From Nesterenkonia sp. Act20 (GTDB lineage: Bacteria > Actinomycetota > Actinomycetes > Actinomycetales > Micrococcaceae): DNA of 64,000 bases. Positions within the stretch are counted from its first letter, which is position 1. Each line of letters starts with the position of its first letter. A program made the translations under genes and the position numbers. Positions 16,912 to 23,627 of the stretch are shown piece after piece. The notes beneath the pieces are model-generated. The model saw only the letters and a program-made list of their open reading frames with translations. It did no database searches and was not told the DNA's origin. The stretch lies in the NCBI RefSeq assembly GCF_019173455.1, contig NZ_JADPQH010000001.1:2014391-2078390 (forward strand). The letters run 5' to 3'.

Positions 16912-19218
16912 GTGAAGGTACTTGTAGTCGGCCCCGGAGGCCGCGAGCACGCCATTGTCCGAGCACTGCTGCGTGATGAGGCAGTCACCACCGTCGAGGC
17001 AGCCCCAGGCAACGCGGGGATCGCGCAGGACGTGACCTGCCACAACCTCCATGCCCAGGACGGGGCGGCCGTTGCGGCGCTCGCCGTCGTCGGGCGCTTT
17101 GATCTGGTGATCATCGGACCCGAGGCGCCGCTGGCAGCAGGTGTGGCCGACGCCGTGCGTGACATGGGGGTTCCGGTCTTCGGTCCCTCGGCCGAGGCGT
17201 CCCGGCTGGAGGCCTCCAAGTCCTTCGCCAAGGAGGTCATGGAGGCCGCGGGCGTGCCCACTGCGCAGGCGGTGCATGCCAGCGAGCTCCCCGCGGCGGA
17301 GGAGGCGATGGACCGCTTCGGCCCGCCGTATGTGATCAAGGATGACGGGCTGGCGGCCGGAAAAGGGGTCGTGGTCACCGAGGACAGCGCCGCCGCGCTC
17401 GCCCACGCCGAGGCCTGCTTCGACGCCGGCGGCTCCGTGGTGATCGAGGAGTTCCTCGACGGACCCGAGGTCTCCCTGTTCGTGCTCTCCGACGGGGAGA
17501 ACATGGTCCCGCTCTCCCCAGCCCAGGACTTCAAGCGCATCGCCGACGACGACGCCGGCCCCAACACCGGCGGGATGGGCGCGTACACCCCGCTGGAATG
17601 GCTCGACGGCTACACCGAGACCGACGTGGCCGGAGTGGAGCGCGACTTCGTGCAGATCGTGCTGGACACCGTGGCCGCGCCCACGCTGGCCGAGATGTCC
17701 CGCCGCGGGACACCCTTTGTGGGAGTGCTCTACTGCGGGCTTGCGGTGACCTCGCGCGGGGTGCGGGTGATCGAGTTCAACGCCCGCTTCGGTGATCCGG
17801 AGACCCAGGCGGTGCTGCAACGCCTCGCCACTCCGCTGGGCCAGCTGCTGCTGGACTGCGCCACCGGCTCACTGGGCCCGGACCGCAGGCTCGAATGGGC
17901 GCAGGGCAGCGCGGCCAGCGTCGTGCTCGCCGCGGAGGACTACCCGGAGGCTCCGCGACGTGGGGATGTGATCAGCGGACTCGAGCAGGCCGAGTCGCTC
18001 GAGGGTGTGGCCGTGTTGCATGCCGGCACCGCTCGGGACGACCAGGGCCAGCTGGTCACCGCCGGAGGGCGCGTGCTCGCCGTCGTCGGCACCGGAGATT
18101 CGCTGCGCGAGGCCGTGGACCGCGCCTACGCGGGGGTCGCGGAGATCTCCTGGGAGGGCGAGCAGCACCGCAGCGACATCGCCGCGAAGGCGCTCGCCGG
18201 AGAGATCCTGCTGGACCGCCGGAGTGAGCCGGGCGGCGGGGGTGCTTCGCGGCGGACCGAGGACGTCTCGCTGACCGAGCAGGGCGTGCGCAGCACCGAG
18301 CTGCCGCCCAGCAGCGAGGATCCGCCCGCGGAACACCCCGCTGGCTGGGTGCACCTGTCCTCGGGCAAGGTGCGCGATCTCTACGCGCCCGCGCCCGGGT
18401 CGAGCTGGGAGGGCCAGGACGTGGTCCTGATGGTCGCCAGCGACCGGATCAGCGCCTATGACCATGTCCTCTCCACGCCCATTCCGGACAAGGGCATCAT
18501 CCTGACCCAGCTGAGCCTGTGGTGGTTCGACCAGCTCGAGGCGGCGGGGATCTCGCATCACGTGGTCTCGGTCGACGTTCCGGAGGAGGTGGCCGGCCGC
18601 GCGATGATCTGCCGGCGGCTGGAGATGGTGGAGGCCGAGTGCATCGCCCGTGGCTACCTGACCGGTTCCGGCCTCGCTGAGTACCGGGAGTCCGGCACGG
18701 TGACCGGACTGCTGCTGCCGGAGGGACTCCAGGACGGTTCAGCGCTCGAGGAACCGATCTTCACGCCCTCCTCCAAGGCCGAGCAGGGCGATCACGACGA
18801 GAACATCAGCTTCGAGACGCTCACCGAGACGGTGGGGGTCGATCTGGCGATGCGCCTGCGTGAGGCCACGCTGCGCATCTACACCCTGGCGGAGGCGACC
18901 TGCCGTGAGGCGGGGGTGATCCTGGCGGACACGAAGCTGGAGTTCGGCTTCGATCCCAACGGGACGCTCACCGTGGCCGATGAGGTGCTGACCCCGGACT
19001 CCTCGCGGTTCTGGCCGGCCGAGACCTGGGAGCCCGGCAAGTCCCAGCCCTCCTTCGACAAGCAGTTCGTCCGGGACTGGCTGACCTCGGCTGAGTCCGG
19101 CTGGGATCGCGGCTCCGCGCAGGAACCCCCGGAGCTGCCCGAGGAGGTCGTCACCGCCACCCGTGCGCGCTACCTGGAGGCGTACGAACGTCTCACCGGG
19201 ACCGAGCTGCTCCTCTGA
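16912..19218 (+). CDS. purDC: Bifunctional PurD-PurC fusion: GAR synthetase + SAICAR synthetase
   Basis: One uninterrupted 768-residue frame holds two purine enzymes. Residues 1 to about 430 are phosphoribosylamine-glycine ligase: it opens KVLVVGPGGREHAIVRALL, has the ATP-grasp VIKDDGLAAGKGVVVTED and EFNARFGDPETQ. Residues 478-768 are SAICAR synthetase, opening GWVHLSSGKVRDLY, then VASDRISAYDHV, PDKGIILTQLSLWWF and a C-terminal DKQFVRDWL. They are joined by a roughly 42-residue polar linker rich in Gly, Ser, Pro and Glu. Both halves look full length with their motifs intact. Usually these are separate neighbouring genes. The GTG at 16912 is the conventional PurD start; the frame open further upstream from 16315 is antisense to the asparaginase. 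Confidence 0.92.
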   Translation: MKVLVVGPGGREHAIVRALLRDEAVTTVEAAPGNAGIAQDVTCHNLHAQDGAAVAALAVVGRFDLVIIGPEAPLAAGVADAVRDMGVPVFGPSAEASRLEASKSFAKEVMEAAGVPTAQAVHASELPAAEEAMDRFGPPYVIKDDGLAAGKGVVVTEDSAAALAHAEACFDAGGSVVIEEFLDGPEVSLFVLSDGENMVPLSPAQDFKRIADDDAGPNTGGMGAYTPLEWLDGYTETDVAGVERDFVQIVLDTVAAPTLAEMSRRGTPFVGVLYCGLAVTSRGVRVIEFNARFGDPETQAVLQRLATPLGQLLLDCATGSLGPDRRLEWAQGSAASVVLAAEDYPEAPRRGDVISGLEQAESLEGVAVLHAGTARDDQGQLVTAGGRVLAVVGTGDSLREAVDRAYAGVAEISWEGEQHRSDIAAKALAGEILLDRRSEPGGGGASRRTEDVSLTEQGVRSTELPPSSEDPPAEHPAGWVHLSSGKVRDLYAPAPGSSWEGQDVVLMVASDRISAYDHVLSTPIPDKGIILTQLSLWWFDQLEAAGISHHVVSVDVPEEVAGRAMICRRLEMVEAECIARGYLTGSGLAEYRESGTVTGLLLPEGLQDGSALEEPIFTPSSKAEQGDHDENISFETLTETVGVDLAMRLREATLRIYTLAEATCREAGVILADTKLEFGFDPNGTLTVADEVLTPDSSRFWPAETWEPGKSQPSFDKQFVRDWLTSAESGWDRGSAQEPPELPEEVVTATRARYLEAYERLTGTELLL

Positions 19219-19245
19219 CCGCCCCGCCCCTCTCCGCCCCGGGAA

Positions 19246-19312
19246 ATTATCGTAGGGCTGTAGCGAATCGTAGAGCTATAGCCCTACGATTTCGCGAAAG
19301 CTCTACGATAAT
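19246..19312. repeat. Nested palindrome, family A copy 1
   Basis: Perfect 10-bp outer arms ATTATCGTAG (19246-19255) and CTACGATAAT (19303-19312) enclose an inner near-perfect palindrome CGTAGAGCTATAGCCCTACG (19269-19288) around the core GCTATAGC. The middle of each side (GGCTGTAGCGAAT and ATTTCGCGAAAGCT) also pairs loosely, so the unit CGTAG-RGCTATAGC is in effect repeated four times. It sits between the convergent ends of purDC and the marP-like gene. A second copy with the same architecture is at 49504-49562. It may act as a bidirectional terminator or be a REP-like mobile repeat. Confidence 0.8.
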
Positions 19313-19370
19313 CGCGCTCGCGGGAGCGGGGAGCCAATCGCGCTCGCGGGAGTGGGGAGCCAATCGCGAC
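19310..19370. repeat. 26-bp tandem repeat beside the palindrome
   Basis: Two 26-bp units (19310-19335 and 19336-19361), each beginning AATCGCGCTCGCGGGAG and ending GGGGAGCC and differing at one base, are followed by a partial third unit from 19362. The array directly abuts the right arm of the nested palindrome and lies 12 bp from the stop of the minus-strand protease gene. Confidence 0.85.
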
Positions 19371-19381
19371 TCGGGGCGCGT

Positions 19382-20557
19382 TCAGCCGTCCACGCACTGG
19401 CCGGTGGAGACCGTCTCGGTGTAGCGCTCCGGGTCGGTCAGCACATCGCCGGCCTGGGCGGCGGTGATCGCGAAGCCCACGTTGCTTCCCTCCACGGCGC
19501 GGGCGAACACCACGCCTGCCACGTCGCCGGCCTGATCGATCAGCGGGCCGCCGGAGTTGCCCTGCCGGACATCGGCGTTGAGCTGGAAGATCTCCATCTC
19601 TGAGGGGGAGCTGCCGTAGATGTTGTTGACCTGGGAGACGTCGCGCGCCTGGACGACGGCGGGTCCCGCGGAGAACGGGCCGCCGGCCGGATAGCCCATC
19701 ACGTAGGCGGAGTCGCCGATCCCGAGGCCGTCCCCGACGCTCAACGGCGCGGCCTGCAGCGGATCCACGGCGAGAAGGGCCAGATCGTTGGAGGGATCGA
19801 AGTAGACGGCGCGCCCGGTGACCACCTCGCCGTCGGGCATCTCCACCGAGGGCTCCGCGACGCCGGCGACGACGTGCGCGTTGGTCACCACTCGGGTGGG
19901 GGAGACGGCGAAGCCGGAGCCGGACTGGGACTGTCCGCACTGCTCGGCCACCCCGATGATCCGTCCCACCGAGGCCGCGGAGGTCTGTGCGGCGTCGTTG
20001 AGGTCCAGGTCTTCCGGCAGCTCGGCCGGCTGCGGCACCAGTTGGGCGATCTCGGGGATGTCGGACTCCAGCACCGCCGAACGCACCTGGGCGAACCAGG
20101 ACTCAGCCCGGTCCGGCACGGAGGAGTTGATGGTCTGCAGCACGGTGGACTGGTTCATCGCCTGGTTCACCGCGGGGAAGCCCATCGCGGAGACCGAGAA
20201 GGACAGCAGGGCGATCACGAACACGGCGACGACGAGGTTGAGCACTCCGCCGACCAGCGAACTCAGCCCGCGGACTGCCCGCGAGTTGAACATTCGTTGA
20301 ATCTCCGCCCCGGCGGCGGAGCCCAGCCCATGCCCCGCTGCCACCAGGACGACGGCGGCCACGAGCACCGCGATCACCCGCCAGAGCGGGTCCGCCACCC
20401 AGGAGGCCACCAGAGGGATCGCGAAGAAGGCCGCGGTGGCGCCCACGAGGAAGCCGAAGACGCCGCCGAGGGTCGCCCAGACGCCCTTGCGCAGCCCGCC
20501 GATCAGGAATCCGATGAGCACAAGCACCAAGATCACGTCGAGTACGGTGATTCCCAT
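19382..20557 (-). CDS. MarP-like membrane-anchored periplasmic serine protease (CvpA + trypsin)
   Basis: The 391-residue protein has an N-terminal CvpA-like domain with four hydrophobic helices (about 4-20, 28-52, 60-80, 100-126), a linker, and a chymotrypsin-like protease domain (about 200-385). The catalytic triad is visible: His228 (TNAHV), Asp258 (NDLALL) and Ser335 (GNSGGPL). Cys207 and Cys388 flank the domain as in M. tuberculosis MarP, where a disulfide controls activity. MarP protects the cytoplasm during acid stress by cleaving periplasmic substrates. Here it converges on purDC and is divergent from crp. In mycobacteria it sits beside nth and NUDIX, which here are 13 kb away. Confidence 0.92.
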   Translation of the reverse strand: MGITVLDVILVLVLIGFLIGGLRKGVWATLGGVFGFLVGATAAFFAIPLVASWVADPLWRVIAVLVAAVVLVAAGHGLGSAAGAEIQRMFNSRAVRGLSSLVGGVLNLVVAVFVIALLSFSVSAMGFPAVNQAMNQSTVLQTINSSVPDRAESWFAQVRSAVLESDIPEIAQLVPQPAELPEDLDLNDAAQTSAASVGRIIGVAEQCGQSQSGSGFAVSPTRVVTNAHVVAGVAEPSVEMPDGEVVTGRAVYFDPSNDLALLAVDPLQAAPLSVGDGLGIGDSAYVMGYPAGGPFSAGPAVVQARDVSQVNNIYGSSPSEMEIFQLNADVRQGNSGGPLIDQAGDVAGVVFARAVEGSNVGFAITAAQAGDVLTDPERYTETVSTGQCVDG

Positions 20558-20674
20558 GGGCAGGGCGCTCCTTATGGCTCATGCTGGTGAGTGGCGCCGC
20601 CACCTATGGGCGCGATCGTGCGGTTCGCGGTCGCGTGAAACGGCTCCACAAGAATGACATAGAATCGTTCGCCG

Positions 20675-20695
20675 CCTGCGGAACGTTTCCGCAGG
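20675..20695. promoter_or_regulatory. Perfect 9-bp inverted repeat in the marP-crp intergenic region
   Basis: CCTGCGGAA, a 3-base centre CGT, and TTCCGCAGG form a perfect 21-bp palindrome about 75 bp upstream of the crp start and 118 bp upstream of the marP start. It could be a protein-binding operator for either divergent gene, or a short RNA hairpin if it is transcribed. It does not resemble the TGTGA-type Crp site, so it is probably not for crp autoregulation. Confidence 0.5.
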
Positions 20696-20768
20696 TCGGG
20701 GCGAACTGGTAACTTCTAATCAACGAGAATCTGTTGTCTCACACACATCCAGGAAGAACGGATCGCCC

Positions 20769-21446
20769 ATGGATCTTGAAGTACTGCGTCGCGCACCGCT
20801 GTTCGCCACGCTCGACGACGACGTCTTCTCCGCTCTGATCAAAGAGCTCACCGAGGTGGACCTCTCCCGCGGATCCTCCGTCTTCCACGAGGGCGACCAG
20901 GGCGATCAGCTCTACTTCATCATCTCCGGGAAGATCAAGCTCGGACGCACGACGCCGGACGGTCGCGAGAACCTGCTGGCAGTGCTCGGCCCCGGCGAGA
21001 TCTTCGGCGAGATGGCACTGTTCAACCCGGCGCCGCGCACAGCGACCGGCACCGCGGTCTCCGAGACGCGCCTGGCGGGCTTGCGCCACGACAGCCTGCG
21101 CTCGGTCATCAACACCAACCCCGAGGTCTCCGTCCAGCTGCTTCAGGCGCTGGCCAAGCGGCTGACCCGCACGAACGAGTCCCTGGCCGACCTGGTCTTC
21201 TCGGATGTCCCCGGTCGTGTGGCGAAGGCGCTGCTGGACCTCGCGGATCGCTTCGGGCGTCCGGCTCCGGACGGTGTGCTCGTGGCCCACGAGCTCACGC
21301 AGGAAGAGCTCGCCCAGCTGGTCGGCGCGTCCCGCGAGACCGTCAACAAGGCGCTGGCCGAGTTCGTCCAGCGCGGCTGGCTGCGCCTGGAGGCGCGCGC
21401 CGTCGTCATTCTGGACATCCAGCGCATTCGCCAGCGCTCCCGCTGA
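20769..21446 (+). CDS. crp: Crp/Fnr-family global regulator (GlxR/Rv3676 type)
   Basis: A cAMP-responsive DNA-binding regulator of 225 residues. The N-terminal cyclic-nucleotide domain has the phosphate-binding cassette GEIFGEMALFNPAPRTAT (76-93). The C-terminal HTH_Crp domain includes LTQEELAQLVGASRETVNKA (176-195), whose recognition helix RETVNKAL is that of the actinobacterial Crp/GlxR group recognising TGTGA-N6-TCACA. It follows a GGAAG ribosome-binding site at ATG 20769. A matching DNA site lies upstream of acs at 33207-33222. A strong terminator follows the stop. Confidence 0.95.
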   Translation: MDLEVLRRAPLFATLDDDVFSALIKELTEVDLSRGSSVFHEGDQGDQLYFIISGKIKLGRTTPDGRENLLAVLGPGEIFGEMALFNPAPRTATGTAVSETRLAGLRHDSLRSVINTNPEVSVQLLQALAKRLTRTNESLADLVFSDVPGRVAKALLDLADRFGRPAPDGVLVAHELTQEELAQLVGASRETVNKALAEFVQRGWLRLEARAVVILDIQRIRQRSR

Positions 21447-21472
21447 GCAGGGTCTGCCCAGCAGACGCAAAA

Positions 21473-21506
21473 GGAAGAGCGCCCGACCTGAGTCGGGCGC
21501 TCTTCC
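21473..21506. terminator. Strong bidirectional hairpin terminator after crp
   Basis: A perfect 15-bp stem (GGAAGAGCGCCCGAC, loop CTGA, and its complement) lies 26 bp after the crp stop, flanked by an A-run on the left (GCAAAA) and a CTCTGTCT run on the right. It ends crp transcription and probably also that of the convergent ligase gene ending at 21539. Confidence 0.92.
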
Positions 21507-21538
21507 TCTGTCTGGCGGGGCTTTCTCCGATCCCGAAG

Positions 21539-22864
21539 CTACTCCCCAGTGACCCGCGAGGGCGGGTAGAAGCGCAGGAACTTCCGCACCGTGGAGGCCT
21601 GCGCCGCCACCAGCAGGGCCAGTCGCCGAGGATCACGGTCCTTGGCGTAGAAGAACGGGTTGCGCGTCCCACCAGAGCTCATGATCTTGCGAAGGCGACG
21701 CCGACGCGCCGGATCCGAGACATAGCGCGCCGTGAGCCAGCGGGGCAGCACCGTGTAGACGGTCTCGGCCTGGTCCTCCACCCGCGAGGTCTCACCGCGC
21801 CCGGAGAGCTCACCGCGGATCCAGTCGCGCACGTAGTACTCCACCGGATTGTTCCCGGCACCGGTGATGTAGTAGTTCGAGCGGCCCAACCGCGGGTTTA
21901 GCTCGAAGAACTTCGTCTTGCCGTCGCGGGGGTCGTATTTGAGGTCGAAGTTGGCGTAGCCCACCCAGCCGAGCTCGGCGAGCAGCAGCTGCGCCTGATC
22001 CACGGCCGTGGAGTACTGCCCGCTCAGGATGACCGACGGGTTGCCCAGTGCTGCGGGGGAGTGGTCCTCCAGCACCGTCTCGCCCCACGAGGCGAAGCGG
22101 ATCACAGAGTCCTGATCGCAGTAGCAGGTCAGCACCCGCATGTTCTGATCGTCACCGGGGACCTCCTCCTGGACCACGAAGCTCGCCCGATAGCCGGCCG
22201 CATGGATCTTGCCGAAGAGCTCATCGAGATCCTCAGCGGTCTCGACCCGATGGACCTTGTGCTTGCCCTGGAACTCGGTCCAGTACCAGGCGGTCACATC
22301 CGCAGGCTTCGCCCAGACGGGGAAGCTCAGATCCAGCGGAAGCTGCGGCCCCAGATCCTGGCTGAAATCCACGACGCGGGTCACCGGATGATCGACCCCG
22401 AGGCGCTGCGCCAGCGCGGTGAAGTTGTCCTTCACGGTGCCCGCTTCGAAGCGGACGCTGTCCACATAGGGCACGACGACGTCGTCGCCCAGGTCCTCTG
22501 GGTGAGTCTCCTTGAGCTCGATGATCGCCTCGACGGTGGAGTCGATCGCTCCCAGCAGCAGGATTCGGATGCCCTGCCCCCGGAGCCGGGAGATCTGCGG
22601 AGCAGCAAGTCCGGTGCGGACATGCTCCATCACGGTGCCGTTCTCCACCTCCAGGTGCTCGATGATCTTCGAATGCCGGATCATCCACATCTGATGTTTG
22701 GAGAGCACCACGGAGCTGATGCCGTAGGCCTCGTGGAATGCACGAGCTGCCCCGTAGGCGCCGGCATCGCCGCCGACGATCACCGGGACGAACCCCACCT
22801 CGGCCCAGCGGCGCTCGTTCTCGGCCCAGCGTCGATCCGTCGGGCCCATGGCCTCAGCGGACAT
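21539..22864 (-). CDS. ATP-grasp carboxylate-amine ligase, possible D-aspartate (cross-bridge) ligase
   Basis: A 441-residue ATP-grasp enzyme that joins a carboxylate to an amine. After a short leader it shows VPVIVGGDAGAYGAARAFHE, then PVWAKPADVTAWYW, VVQEEVPGDDQNMRVLTCYC and the metal/ATP motif KFFELNPRLGRSNYYI. The opening resembles Enterococcus Asl (D-aspartate ligase), which adds the D-Asp cross-bridge to the peptidoglycan lysine. Relatives of this organism have Asp- or Glu-containing interpeptide bridges, and a class A PBP lies just beyond the operon, so a wall role is plausible; this is inference. The start overlaps the RidA stop by 11 bp, so it is translationally coupled. Confidence 0.8.
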   Translation of the reverse strand: MSAEAMGPTDRRWAENERRWAEVGFVPVIVGGDAGAYGAARAFHEAYGISSVVLSKHQMWMIRHSKIIEHLEVENGTVMEHVRTGLAAPQISRLRGQGIRILLLGAIDSTVEAIIELKETHPEDLGDDVVVPYVDSVRFEAGTVKDNFTALAQRLGVDHPVTRVVDFSQDLGPQLPLDLSFPVWAKPADVTAWYWTEFQGKHKVHRVETAEDLDELFGKIHAAGYRASFVVQEEVPGDDQNMRVLTCYCDQDSVIRFASWGETVLEDHSPAALGNPSVILSGQYSTAVDQAQLLLAELGWVGYANFDLKYDPRDGKTKFFELNPRLGRSNYYITGAGNNPVEYYVRDWIRGELSGRGETSRVEDQAETVYTVLPRWLTARYVSDPARRRRLRKIMSSGGTRNPFFYAKDRDPRRLALLVAAQASTVRKFLRFYPPSRVTGE

Positions 22865-23327
22865 GGGCGATGAGATCGACTTCCACGGGAGTGTCCAGCG
22901 GAAGGACCGGCACGCCCACGGCGCTGCGGGCGTGCTGCCCCGCTTCTCCGAAGGCCTGGCCCAGCAGATCTGAGGCGCCGTTGATCACCTTCGGCTGGCC
23001 GGTGAACGTCGGTGCGGAGGCGACGAATCCACCGACCTTGGCAATGCGCGTGATCCGATCCAGATCACCCACGGCGGATTTCAGCGCGCCGATCGCGTTC
23101 AGGGCGCACTGGCGGGCAAGCTCATAGGCCTGCTCCTCGGTCACTTCGGCTCCGACCTTGCCGGTCAGCGGCAGCGCGCCGTCGACGAAGGGCAGCTGGC
23201 CGGACACGTAGACCACGCCGTCGACGATCACCGCAGGCTGGTAGGAGGCGACGGGCGGAACCACGTCGGGCACGCTCAGACCGAGCTCGGCCAGGCGTGA
23301 TTCAACGGCGGAGAGCTGCTGCGTCAT
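22854..23327 (-). CDS. RidA/YjgF-family protein
   Basis: RidA proteins hydrolyse reactive enamine/imine intermediates released by PLP enzymes. The 157-residue protein has the family core: an N-terminal VASYQPAVIVDGVVYVSGQL, then ALNAIGALKSAVGDLDRITR and a C-terminal HARSAVGVPVLPLDTPVEVD including the conserved Arg. It is longer than E. coli RidA (about 128 residues) owing to an N-terminal helix, as in the actinobacterial Rv3678c type. A GAGG precedes the ATG. It lies 12 bp after the DUF4177 gene and overlaps the ligase, forming a three-gene operon. Confidence 0.9.
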   Translation of the reverse strand: MTQQLSAVESRLAELGLSVPDVVPPVASYQPAVIVDGVVYVSGQLPFVDGALPLTGKVGAEVTEEQAYELARQCALNAIGALKSAVGDLDRITRIAKVGGFVASAPTFTGQPKVINGASDLLGQAFGEAGQHARSAVGVPVLPLDTPVEVDLIAHVR

Positions 23328-23339
23328 ACGAAGCCTCGC

Positions 23340-23507
23340 TCAGTTCCGCGGCCGCTTGAGGTAGGCGACCGGGGCATTGCCCTCGGGGCCGGGGAGGACG
23401 GTGACGAGTTCCCAGCCATCCTCGCCCCACTGGTCCAAGATGCCCTTGGTGTTGTGGATGATCAGCGGAATCGTGGCATATTCCCATTGGGTCTCTGAAG
23501 CGCTCAT
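23340..23507 (-). CDS. DUF4177-type small protein
   Basis: A 55-residue protein read on the minus strand from the ATG at 23507-23505: MSASETQWEYATIPLIIHNT, then KGILDQWGEDGWELVTVLPG and a lysine/arginine-ending tail (VAYLKRPRN). The W-E-Y start and the DGWELV motif mark the small DUF4177 family, commonly found before RidA in Actinobacteria. No function is known. It is the first gene of the operon with ridA (12 bp downstream) and the ATP-grasp ligase and is divergent from the PBP gene. Confidence 0.85.
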   Translation of the reverse strand: MSASETQWEYATIPLIIHNTKGILDQWGEDGWELVTVLPGPEGNAPVAYLKRPRN

Positions 23508-23627
23508 CTGTTCAGACTATCCGACGGCTGTCCCGCGCCGAAGAGATCTCGCCGTTCCACAGGCATCACAGCGCGATCGGAGCGCAGCCGATGCGCCTGC
23601 CCGAGCCGCTTTGTCCTTAACGGTAAG

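Noticed and set aside
20733-20760. Possible Crp site upstream of crp (TCTCACACACA)
   Set aside because: Only one half resembles TCACA and there is no TGTGA at the right spacing.
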